From positions 2,108,001-2,172,000 of the forward strand of contig JAALGZ010000004.1 of the NCBI GenBank assembly GCA_015227615.1: 64,000 nt of DNA, in the 5' to 3' direction. How positions within the stretch are numbered: position 1 is the first letter of the stretch; each line of letters starts with the position of its first letter. The notes beneath the pieces are model-generated. The model had not been told where the DNA came from. It ran no database searches and saw only the letters and a program-made list of their open reading frames with translations. This DNA comes from Labyrinthula sp. Ha (taxonomy: Eukaryota; Sar; Bigyra; Labyrinthulida; Labyrinthulaceae). Positions 1 to 11,942 of this stretch are shown piece by piece. A program made the position numbers and the translations under genes.

Positions 1-1189
1 TAAGAAAGTTTTAAACACCAACCTTGCCATAATTCCAGCTTATTCTCTAGCAAGTAGATTTTTTACTAGTGTTTGTAGTAAATGCGACGGCTCAATTACA
101 CTTGATGTTGTGGGTCGTTGAATTTGTTCTTGCAATCTTCCATCACCGTGAAAAGTATTAAACTGTTGAGATATCCACTTGAGCAAACATCATGATGCCC
201 TAGTGTAGAGATTTTTTGCTATGTTAAGTTAAAGGTACCAGTGCAATGAGCCTCTCGACTTACTATTGGAGACGAGATCGTGCAGTCGGAATTGCCGATC
301 CACTGGATGGAGGTCCACTCTGGCATACGGGATTTCTGCACTGGCTGGTAGGTTCATAAAAATTTGATGAATATATTTCGTCTACGTTCTACCATCTTCC
401 TCTAGTATCATTATATCAGTTTCTGCTATCGAGGTATCGTCATTTTTCATCTGGTTGGCGAATCTTCTTCTTGGGTTATCAGTATTGTGTAGCAATCGTT
501 ATCATCTTCCTCTTTCGAAATTTCCCAGAACTTCAATCTAAAATCAAAAACAAATCATAAATTGAACAGAAAAGTAAGACCCGGATCTCAGGACTTTCCC
601 TCTGGATCTTCAGCTGGTTAATGATCACTAAAATGGCTTATTTTTATGGCTATTGAGGTTGATTTAAGATGTTTTTATCCTGCATTTTTCATGCAACCTT
701 ACTGCATAAGCCACTTTGCCCCTTCTTATTCCACATTCTTGGAAATCTCCTGCTGCTTAGTCACTATGAAGACTTTGAATGCTGCATAACGACTTTGCAA
801 TGGTTTAAGGACATCAGTTTATTGTTGCATTGACTGCTTCCAGATATTTTAACGACCTATTTAGAGATTTGGATTTTTGACTAAAGTGCACTCAGGCACC
901 CTTGAGGTATTCTCATCAATCCTCCAGTAAATGATGTGTTTGAATAAAGTGTATTCAATAGCCGGTTGACTGTGTTTATCGGCAAGCTCTGTACGTTTTC
1001 GAGATGTAGATCTTGATGCTGGTCCTCTGGTGGAGGATATGAAGATACAGAGTTTTTAGAGCTCAGAGAAGAAATGTCATTTGCACCAAAAAATTGGTTG
1101 CATCAGCCCAGTGAGGAACAAGACTTCCAACATTAGCTATAAAACCAAAAACAGGTACCTTCGGGCTTATTTAAAAAGTTAAAAGGCTA
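1..1189. other. AT-rich DNA without a recognisable gene
   Basis: No long open frame, RNA gene or repeat boundary could be recognised on either strand. The right part leads into a retropepsin-like fossil, so some of this stretch may be unrecognised retroelement debris. Confidence 0.5.
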
Positions 1190-1531
1190 CACTACGTTGA
1201 AGTTAGTGCAAGTAACAGTATACTCAGTGCAGTTGTTGATACCGGTTCTGAAGTCACGATTTTATCCATAAACTATTTAAAAACTCTGACGTAAACTATG
1301 AGCAACAGTTAGCTATATCAAAAAATCTAAGAGTTCTCAATAAAATAACATGACTCCAATGGGAGAAGTGAAAACAATTATTGAAATGCGAAATTTGATA
1401 CTTCCTGTTACTGCTTTACTATTAGATCATTCTATTGTATCAAGCCTTCTTAGTTTAGATGTTTTAACTGAGGCGGTTATTGATAAAAAAAGAACACGGG
1501 ACTACATTTTTAAGAACAAAAAATTACTTTG
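1190..1531 (+). mobile_element. Fossil retropepsin piece of an LTR retrotransposon
   Basis: A short + strand stretch translates to the core of a retroviral-type aspartic protease: a flap-side strand, then AVVDTGSEVTILS with the DTGS active-site motif, and about 70 codons later SLDVLTEAVID, which matches the (L/F)GLDFL..AGAVID strand that closes the retropepsin fold in Ty3/gypsy and BEL elements. The copy is old and broken in several places. No LTRs, target duplications or convincing reverse transcriptase were found next to it, so its ends are unknown. The assignment rests on the two motifs and their spacing; the exact clade is undecided. Confidence 0.6.
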
Positions 1532-4500
1532 AGTTGTTGAAGATAAGTTAAATTGTCTACTTAGTGTATCTTGCAGTCTTTCTTCGGCTTAATTCTAGTT
1601 ATTCCAAATGAAAATACAAACAAAAACCCAGCCAAGAAGTTTCAAATATTCAAAAGGAACTTAATCGTGATATAGACAAACTTTTTGAAATAAATTTTAA
1701 GGCTACATCTCATAATAAGAAAATAACAAACTGCAATATGAATACCATATCATTCTTAAAATAACGGGAAAACTATTCAAACCTTTTTGGTGTGCCTTTT
1801 AGGTGGGTTTATTGAAAATGTCGACGGAATTATATATTTGTAGGAGAAACATGAATAGAAAAGCTTCAAAGATTACAAAACTTAGCCCCTATCTAAATTT
1901 TATCTCATATAAAAAATTAGCCCAATGAAGCCCAAGAAAAGAATATTATCGAGAAACTCAACTCAAGTTAGTCTTTTTCGGTTTAACGGTTTGAAGACCC
2001 TTTATTCTGTTACTGAGCCGAAGGATTAAGAAGTGCTGGACAATTTCCACCATTTTTACTGCACTAGGTCGTTCTTACTAATATGAAAAACCCTCTAGCA
2101 TGTGGAGGAGATGTACTTATAGCGTGAAGTGAAATGCAATATTTTGCTGGTCTAGATTTTATTGAATCACTGTTTCAATTTCATTTAGTTAAGGTACCTA
2201 AGTAGTAAAACTATTTTGTAGCTACAGTTTGAGATCTTTACCACTCTGATATGTTTTCTGTGGAATGAACAGCTTTCATAGTTTCACTACAGAGAGTTCT
2301 TACTCAAATTTCAAAATTTCATTGCGTGCATGGTCTAATTATTGATACATAGGTTATAATAATACCAATTAAATATATGAAAGAAAAGCATTTCAAAGTA
2401 ATATTCAATATTTTAAGAAGGTGGGCTGGTGTAAACAGAGTTTTTTTGCCTTTCTAAGGTTCAAATTTCCCAAAACAAAGTCACACTATTGGTACAATAA
2501 TGGATCATATTAATTGGAAGATAAATGAAAGTTAAATTAAGAGAATTTGGAAGTTAAATCAAATCATTTTTGCACCCAAATTTTACTTTTTTATAGTAAT
2601 TTTTAATTGACAGTGTTGCTTCATCCTACATTATACACAAAAAATAAAACTCTTGACATATTTTTTTGAAGAATGAAATACATGTCAAGTTGGTTTGAAA
2701 TGATTCTCAACAAGAGATTTTGAAAGTATGTAGATGGGATTGATCAGTGCAAGATTATTACAGCGCCTTTTACTTTCTTACGATTTCATAGTACATATTT
2801 ATGCTTCACGTCATTTACTTAGAGTTTCTTAACTCAAATTCACAAAACAAATAGTACATCATAAATTTCGGTTCCGAAAATTTTTGCCAAGAGAACAACA
2901 TAAGGTGAAACCAGAAAGTTTTTTCTTAGGCTCTTGTATAGAATCCAGAAGAAATTATAAATTATCTGTTTCTTTCAAAATTACTTTAAAAGATGGCCAA
3001 GAGAGATTCAAATCTTCCACTGGTATTTAATTACTTTTAAAAGTTAGATATCACCACACCAGAACTATCAAATTTGATACTTCAGTTGAATTAAATCCAA
3101 AGAATTAGAATAAAATGTATTGAATTTTATGTTTTTTTGGTCTCGCTAAGAGCAGTACTCAATAGAATTTTATGGATAGTAAGTTCTATTTGATATTTAA
3201 AGATTTTGAAATTAATTTAAACTTTAAATTTGTTACAAAAAATGAAACTTATTTAATTTAAAATTCTACCCGTGGTAATACCCTTAAATATAAGAACGAA
3301 ATTGAGGTGGACTTCTCAGAAGTAAGAAAAAATTTGAACAAGATTTATATATATATATATAGAGAGAGAGAGAGGGAGAGAGAGAGAGATATTGCTATAT
3401 CTCATCTAGGGATAAGAAGACTTCAGATATATCATATAAGATATATTCTGTGTTCCATTATAATCAGCACTTCTAAAAACTGTAAATGACTATAAACTTT
3501 ATATGAAGGGCAAGAATCGTACACAACCTGTTGGACAAGGAATACACTTAAGACGTAGCCTGAAAAAATCACAACATTTTCATCGATATAACTGGACCAG
3601 ATTACACTTGATCATAAGGAAGCTACTATTTTGTTATCGAAGCCGTCAACTACCTTGCTAGATATTTTATGTTTATCCTCTAAAAATAATAAATGAGCAA
3701 AATACCAAATAAGCTCAAAATAATATGTTGCAACATATTTTGTTTTAAAGGGAATATTCACAGAAGTAAATTTAAAGTTGAATTCATTGAAGCTTGGACT
3801 AAAAATTACGATACGGACCAGTATTTCTCCCCTGATTACAACCTATGGGGAATTGAATAATAGAGATGGTGCATATGTTCTTAAAAAAATAATTCTTGGC
3901 AGAAAAAAAGGAAACGGAGATGAGGTAAGCTTATTTCCCGTTCCCACATTAAAGTTAAGTAACCCGACAAAAAGACAACATTTATCTCCTTTATAAATAC
4001 GTGCAATTTCAAAAGCTGTTATAAATTGTCCAAAATTAAATACTGTAATCAAAATTTAATCCTGATAATATTATGAAGGTTGTGATTAAGTTTTTCTAAA
4101 GAAAACGAAGCATAAGATATTTGAGAACGGCAATATACATTTTTAGTATTTCAAAACAGGTAAAATGTTTATGCGGTTGATGCAGTGAAAATCCGCTCAA
4201 GTTTTGGTATCAAACTTAAGTAAACGATTTCTATAAATATCTAACTAAGCTCGGTGATATTATATAAGAGTAAATTAATAATATTTATTTACGTGTTTCT
4301 TAATTTGCGAGTTCCTTAGTGCTAAAGAATATTTATGATACAGCCTAAAATGAAAGAAAAGCAAAAGGATAGTTAAAAATTTGGGCTAGCATAATTCTGA
4401 TTATTTCTGTTTTGAACCATTGCCATAAGTTATATTTGCACAAGGCTTGAATAAGAACATAAACATTAGTTTGGATAATCAGGAAAGCACGAAGTATCAT

Positions 4501-4740
4501 AATTTACACAATCTCTCTCATATTCATGATAAAACACAGTTATAGTATTCAATGAATTAGCCAATATGTTCATCTCCCGTTCTGTTCACCTTGAATATCA
4601 GTTTTCCAAGAGTTAAAGTTAAAAAATGATATGTTACATATAGAACTGTAGACATCTAGATACTAAACTGATTGTTTTTTAGTTTAATATTCTTAACAAA
4701 AATAATATACAATTTAACAAATTAAGCTTTTATAACTTGA
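1532..4740. other. Gene-poor AT-rich stretch, probable retroelement debris
   Basis: Only short open frames occur. A few translated fragments downstream of the retropepsin piece look like worn pol-type coding sequence, but none could be tied to a named domain. The one clear structure is the simple repeat near 3.35 kb. Confidence 0.4.
3346..3390. repeat. Compound (TA)n-(GA)n microsatellite
   Basis: About seven TA units run directly into about fourteen AG units with one interruption (aggg). The 60-codon open frame over this stretch simply translates the repeat into alternating IY and RE residues and is not a gene. Confidence 0.9.
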
Positions 4741-4850
4741 CATTAATGAAATAGTAACACAAGTTACCCTTAATATTACATATTATGTTGATACTGGAAC
4801 ATTATCAATAACAGTAAAGTATTATTAAAAGTCATCTACACTTTTCACTA
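4740..4850 (+). mobile_element. Possible second retropepsin remnant
   Basis: A + strand fragment reads VTLNITYYVDTGTLSITV, which has the shape of a retropepsin active-site strand (hydrophobic run, DTG, then S-I-T-V). It is short, surrounded by AT-rich sequence without other pol motifs, and could be chance. If real it is an old, broken LTR-element fossil. Confidence 0.3.
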
Positions 4851-7800
4851 GATACCCATCCCCAAGTTTTTTTTACATTTCTAATAGATTATAGGGGATT
4901 AAATTCATAGAAATTAGTAGTTAAAACTTGTTTTAGCAGCTTTAATTGGCCATTTTCTAACACATTTAATGTTAATAACTCAATAGAATCTTTGCTATGG
5001 TATTTTCGTTTTCTATCAATGGTACCAAGACTAGTCATAAAAAATAGGATGTCTTTGGAAAGAATATAAGGAGGAAATTTAGCAACAAATGTCTCAATCC
5101 GGTATTTACTATACTTCAAGGTAGGAACCAAAGATGAAGTGGTTAGTATATATCACTGAGACAAAGAATTCAAGATATCCTTGCTTCTCTTTGTAGTAAA
5201 GAGCTGTATTTTATTTATTTATAAATACCAACCCAATGGAAATTTCATCTCCTCTTAACTTCATGATTTCATGATGGATGTTATATAATTTGTTTAATCC
5301 CTACCATAGATTATAAAAAGATTACGTGTAATAGATTTTGTTTAAGCAAATGTCTCCATTGCTATATATCAAAGACTTAAAGAGATATACAAAGACTTCT
5401 TATCTTCTAAACAACCGCGTAACTGTAGTTTAGCCTCGTTCTTGTTTAATATTCCGACCCATACAATAGCTTCTCGTAACTTCCTAGGGGATATTATGAA
5501 GATGAATTACATAAATATACCTTCACTGGTACAATTATCGAAATTGGTTTCTTAAATTCCATCTAGTTCAGTTTACTAGGTTCCATAATTTGGTCCTTTT
5601 CCATACTGTTATGCAGTTTTTCAGAGAAAAGTTCAAAATTTTGAGTTAATAAATTCCGTATAGAACCTAGTTACTAGTTATAGTGTAGAAACTACCTTGA
5701 AGAAACGAAGGAAAATTAAATGCTAATTTACTTACATTTAACGTTCTAATCCATCAACACATTGAAAAATGTCAATAATTGCCAATATTTTATCTGACTT
5801 TTCAGTGTGTTTTAAGAAAAATATAAATCTATATCATATCCGAAGAAAAATATTCACTGCGGAATCTAAAAAAATGGAAAATTTGAAACAAAGTTGGTAA
5901 GTAATCTCTTGAAAAATAGTCGCTCTACCCTGTCGAGAAAAAAAGATTTCTTCTTGATTATCAATAATTAATTTCTTTTCTTAAACTTGGATTAATGATA
6001 TTTTCGATTCAAATCAAAATCAAAGAGGTGTTTAGTCGACCACATTTCGTACACCTGTAAGAATTTTATGTACAATAAGTATAATATTCATACATTTCAA
6101 TTATTAAAGGAAGACTTGCAACAAGAAATAATATATTTAAGCATCATGTGGCTAATCAATGAACAGATATTCAATTTTGTCTGGGCTATCATAGCTAGTC
6201 TTTTATTAATCTTAGCATTATGTGGAGTTATACGTACTTGATTAAATTTAGCTTTGTTATAAATTTGAATTCCAAATCCTCACATCTTAGCTGCTTCTAT
6301 TTTAAAACATTTAATTTATTTGCTCAAATCAAATCAAAAAGATATGTACAGTAACTTAGAAGAAGGTTGTTCTCAAAGTAGATTATAATTTAAATTCAAA
6401 AATAAGCATTTCTATCTAATCTTTGAAAATTCAATTGAAGATAAAATGTTTTTTGAATTTTATATGTAATAAACCCTCAAACCTTAGTGAAAGTAGTAAA
6501 TTTATCTTACTTAGATAAGTAGAGAGCGTATAAATTCTGACTCACCTAAGAATGGAATCGTGAAAGATTTTTCGCTACTTTGAGAAAAAATGACATATTT
6601 TCAAGTTTGGAGATTTCATCCCCAGTCGATGGATTCTTCTTTTCTCTCTAAAGTAGAGTTATAAGATGTATGATCTATATATATCTCGTAGGTAATAGAG
6701 GTAACAATTATTCAAGAAATATTTTTTTGGAAAAAAATAGTTCCATACAGTCTGAATAGGCGGAACATCTTATACAAGGCATACCAAACGGTATCTTCGT
6801 AGAAAAAATTGTAGGTATTTGAATTGTATCAATGTGAAGAAAAGAAGCAAACATTGGCAGATGCCCTGGCCTGAATAATATTAAAATTGGCTTCAAGTGA
6901 AGGTCCAATTAAAGGCAGATATGAGAAACTGTATGATAAGATCAGTTCCTTGCATTGAAAAGAGCAAGTATCAGAATTTAAAATCTAGTATAAAGAAAAA
7001 CAAAATGAAATTGTTGAATTACGGATTAATGAAATTAATTTTTGTACTTTCATCTTGTCTTTGTGGCTTGTTTTAATTTTTAATATCTTTTTAATAAATG
7101 GAATATGTCTCTAAAGTTTTGATCATGTTACTATCTTTGCTTTGATATCGATATTAATTCTCGTATCCATTGTGGTATTAAAAAATTTAACGAAACCATA
7201 TTCTGATAACATTGGAATTTTTTACTTCCAAGAATTTTTATTTTAAAGTATTTCAGGTTCCACAAATTTTGCAAATTACAGCTTGTGTAATACTTTCTAA
7301 ACTGCTGAAATCAGTTAGACTAGATAACCTGGGAGTACGATGACTTTCACTCAATGCCCCAAGCAATGCAAGAACTTTTAAAGTTCAACTAAACTTTGTG
7401 AATTAACTATTTTAGTACGTATACAGAGGCAGTTTGTTTTTTTGAGACTCAAAAACACCATGTATGTGAGATCACAATTTTGTCACGTGTACGGCTCTTG
7501 CAAAGCTTGATGTACAGGATAGTCTTTCCAGAATAACACTTTGATATTTCTGACTATGATATTTCAGTTTAGAATTGTTATTTTAGGACTAACCTGGGTC
7601 TTATCTCTAATCTCTAAGGTCATCTAGTTTCTTATATCTTCCTAAAAGCATCGCAATACATAACTTTATTTGAAATCTAACGGATGAAAAGCTGATGGAG
7701 GAATTTAAATTATCCAACAAAAGGTAACAATATAAAAAATGAAGGGTATTAAGTGTAGATGAAAGCTCAGTAGCAGCAAAAAAATCGAGGATTTTGCTGC

Positions 7801-8864
7801 GGCTGTATCTGCATGGTATATCTTTTTTTCACCAAAATATCTATATGGTTCCTTTTTTGTCATCTTCTTTATCTTTCTATGATATTATCTTGTTTATAAA
7901 TTAAATTCTGGTTTAGATCCATTAACTTAACTCGACAGATAGGGTACAAACTCTTCGGTGTCAGTTGATGTACAGTAATAATATATTATTTAATCTACTG
8001 TGTTGCTATGGATTTGTGGCTATTGTTGTTGTTATGCAAGGATTGGTGGACATTTACTCTATATTTTTCTTTTCAGATGAATCTCAAGTTAAGTTCTATA
8101 TAAAAAAAACAAATTCAAGTTCCCGATCTCTCCAATCATTTTCCCAGGGGCAATCACTATACACTCTGGTGATGCCTAGTCACATCTAAAATTTTTCTTT
8201 TGGTGTTCATGATCAACTGACTTGCACCTTTCCACGCTACGTCCTTGCAAATATTCATTTCCGCTGTGAACAATTAGGGGTATAACTATCACCATAGACA
8301 TACTTCCATTGGAGGGTCTTTTTATATGCTAAACTTCTCAAAGAGAATAACATTACGGAAGAGTCTGTCTTAATTCCTTATTGTTATGTTTTGTCGGTAG
8401 AGTGTTTGGTTTATCATTCTCGTAAAAGCACTACTAGAGCTCGAAACACCAGGGTGGGATTATAATAAGTCCATCGTTTAATTTGTATTGTTTTTCTTCC
8501 TGTAATATATAAATTACTGTGACCAAAATTATTTGGATTACAGTGAATCTCAGCTTTACGTTATTTTTTTCCCCCTAGGTATTATACGAGACTCAAGTTT
8601 TTATGATTTTCGTAAACCAGGTAACAACGACATAAGAAAAATAAAAGATATGTGAAGCTAAATAAAAGCAATCACAAAGGGTTCAGATATGGAGAAAGAT
8701 TTAAGGAGGATAAAAGGACTAAGGAAGATGCAAGTTAACAGCGAAAAAAAAAGAACAGGGATAATGACTTTGGAGAAATATTATTGTAATGAAGTGAAAT
8801 CATTTCCAAGTATTCATCATAGTAAGATCTGTCGCTTAAGGAAACCGATAACCATATTACGTAA
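4851..8864. other. AT-rich stretch, nothing recognisable
   Basis: Only short frames in AT-rich DNA are present on both strands, none with a domain or motif I recognise. No RNA gene or paired terminal repeat was seen. Confidence 0.45.
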
Positions 8865-9113
8865 AATGAACAATTTAAAGGCTTAAAAATATCCACTGAT
8901 TTCAACGGAGCCTGGATTATTGAATCTTTTTCAGACAATGAAAAGACTACAGCCAATGGGGTAAGTGCTATTATTTCTCGATCAGAGGATCAGACCAACG
9001 AAGGTATTGCACTACAGTTTGACAAATTCTCAGATTATGTGAATATCGGTATTAATCCAAAAAATGAAAACACTGGAAAGATTAAAAAAGTAATAGTAAA
9101 TAATCTTTTATAA
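8865..9113 (+). pseudogene. Coding-looking fragment, unrecognised
   Basis: An open run of about 82 codons without an ATG has a balanced amino-acid composition unlike the surrounding AT-rich noise. It includes ISTDFNGAWIIESFSDNE and GIALQFDKFSDYVNIG. The second piece faintly recalls the FDG-DYV strand of LamG/concanavalin-like folds, but that is only a resemblance. A good 5' splice consensus (GGTAAGT near 8961) lies inside it, so part could be an exon end. Further coding-like but interrupted sequence follows to about 9.5 kb. It may be a decayed gene or element piece; no function is proposed. Confidence 0.3.
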
Positions 9114-11942
9114 TTTTCTAAAATAGAGAAAATAAGAGGTATATCGGAAATAATAGCAAATTTTCATTGAAATGCGAAGTAACCTTGGAAAATTTAAAAT
9201 ATTGATATTTTAGACAAGTTGCAAACTTTTGAAAAAAATGACGTTAAGAGAAAACCCATGGGAGTTGACCTGAGCTCAGAAGTTTAGCAAGTAAAATTTC
9301 AAATATATCAGCTAGAACAGTGTGTTAGCAAAGCAATAGAATTGTTCGAAAATATCGTCAATAAGCTGCAACCTTTTGGTTTCGAAAGAAAAAGTCTACA
9401 CGAGTTCCACTCTGATGCTAATTTTACAATATACCGTTCAATTCTTAGTAAACCTACTCGGACAATTAATATTTGGTGCTACAGTGAACGGCAAGATGTT
9501 GCTTGTGATGCTAAATAACTTAAGAATATATAGTTAACTGCAACCTAATTTCAATTTGAGCAACTAATAAAAACTATCATTTTCTTATTACTGATTTTTT
9601 CTATTTTGTTTTACCTTAGTTCAAGATTCAAAGGTTATGTTGCTTTAAATAATAATATAAGTAAGCATACTGACCAAAAAATTTATAGAATTCATGCTAG
9701 TCATCAACACATGAACCATCAAGACCACTTGAAGTTAGTATTTTCCTTAATAACTAAGATAGAGCAACAATCTATAAACATTGGTTGAAATTTTCTATAT
9801 TTTTTTTCTTAGAAAAACTGCAACGATGCTGATGGTGCTGACACTATCTTGCTTCTATGAAGATAGTATGTTATTGAGTTCAATAAAGATTTTCCACCAC
9901 AGTTATTAAGGTTATCCTAAGACAAATGTGTATTTATTATGGTTGAATGAGTTAACTCTTTCAAATTATTTGACTAAAAAAACCTGTTAGTGTAGATATT
10001 TTGTTTCTAACTGTATATGTTGACGCCAGGGTGACTAAATAATGAGGTTTTCTTCTTTAGGAAATTATCTCTTGTCTACTTCAATAACTTTGATTGCCTC
10101 ATTCTCAATTCAAACCTACTATGAATAAAGTAAATCAGGCTTGTTTTTTTAAGTTGAGTCTATTCAGCCCTCTACCAGTATCACCCCTGTTCTGAAACAA
10201 CATACTTTCCGTGTTGCAAATAAGTGTGGGAGGCAACTCTCTGCCCCCACTGCTTTTTTCCATGCTTCCATGAAAGAGTTCCGAGACAACATTGACTCAT
10301 ATTAGCACTTATACAGTATTAAAATAATTTATAATATTACTAAAGGGGTGTAATTTGGAAGTCATGTTTAAACTGGTATATTGTGTGCTCTTTTAAGTTT
10401 TCTCCTTATTATAAGAGTTTGCATATCAGGTTCATTGAAGTGAGACCAAGCATATCTATGGCTACAAATTGTAACATAGCTAGAATAGCATCATCCCCTT
10501 ATTTTTATGACACTTTTTTGCTGACCTGTGTGAAAGGTATTAATTTTGAAATTTGAATGATCTGCCTTTTAATTCTCTATTCTTCTACCCTTAGTTATAG
10601 ACGTTCCTACTATCATTTATTAAATGACATTGTGCGCTGTGCTACTAGCTACTAGAATCTACTGAACGCAGTGCCTGAGCATAAGTATTGCCAACTATGG
10701 CAGCAACACAACTGCCTTATTGTTATCTTACCTATATTTTTTGTGTAAAAACCATAATACAATTGTGAAGGCATATTTTGTACGAGTTTGGCTGTTAACA
10801 CCTAGGTAAATTAAGTAATATGATGTTTATAACATGGATAAAGGGATGGTATAATTAGCTATGTGATAGCAAGTACCTTCTTGCTCTAGTGGAGCTAATA
10901 CTGGTAAAAAATTTATCAGTAAAAATTAAGGATATATAGCAGGAAGTTATATCGTTATAAACAACTTTGAATTGTATTCAAAGTGCTAAGGTCTTAATGG
11001 CAAAATTTTGTGCCCCATTTAAGCTTCCTTAAGAATTCCGGAATAATAGAGACGATACCAGCATTTGACTAAAGAAATTAAAATATGATCAAATTTTGCC
11101 TTTAAAGTTTTTTTTGCAACTTTATAGTTAGAAAACCAAACTAACATCTATACTGACATGGTGGTGTATCTTGATGAACTAAACGTAGTTGAAATGAAAC
11201 CCAATAACCGTCCAAGAAATGAAAAAAAAACTGGCTTTACTAAATTAGTTGTGTTTAGCCCTATTCTTGGTACTTAAGAAAGTCCCATATAAAGACAATA
11301 TTTGTGCCAAGAACAACCGAATAAGCTTACGTTCTGGCAACAGACTTTGAATTCTGCATTTCGAAAAAAAAGAAGCACACATCGTTTGACAGGATTCCTA
11401 GCAGAAAAATTAATAATGGGTTAGAATAAGGTCTAAACCCATTTATTTTGTAACTTTTACACTTTTTTAAGCATCAACCAATAAAGGAGAGGTCTTCATC
11501 TTTCAGCAGAATTTACTTGAGGCTACTCTTCCCTGCCATATATATGACAAGTTATTATCTGCAGTAAAAAAACTTCCTTGACCAAAGAACCTAACTTCGT
11601 ATCTAGTACTTGTTGGTCAACGAATCTAATGTGTGAATAAATTCAAAAATTTATAATTATCGCCACCGGTAGCCCTTCTGTTCGTATTGTAGCTCTCATA
11701 AAACCTTTGCACTGTGATCATATTTATTCCAATTAAGAAACTATTGAAAACATTTTATTTTTGCCATGTTTAGCCATGACTAATCAACATATTCTAAGTA
11801 ATTTCCATCCTATTGATCTAGTAGTGATATAACTAACATTTTGCTTAATTCAGTCGTACTAAGGAACAAGAGAGGTATTAGTACATCTTACAATATTTTT
11901 TAAAATTATGCAGTTTCTGAAATAATATTTTCCTTGTCTTAA
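9114..11942. other. AT-rich stretch upstream of the NACHT-WD40 gene
   Basis: No gene was recognised. The last few hundred bases should hold the promoter and perhaps a first exon of the NACHT-WD40 gene, because that reading frame lacks an ATG near its 5' end and a pyrimidine-rich tract lies at about 11930-11940. No TATA box or exon could be picked out with confidence. Confidence 0.4.
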
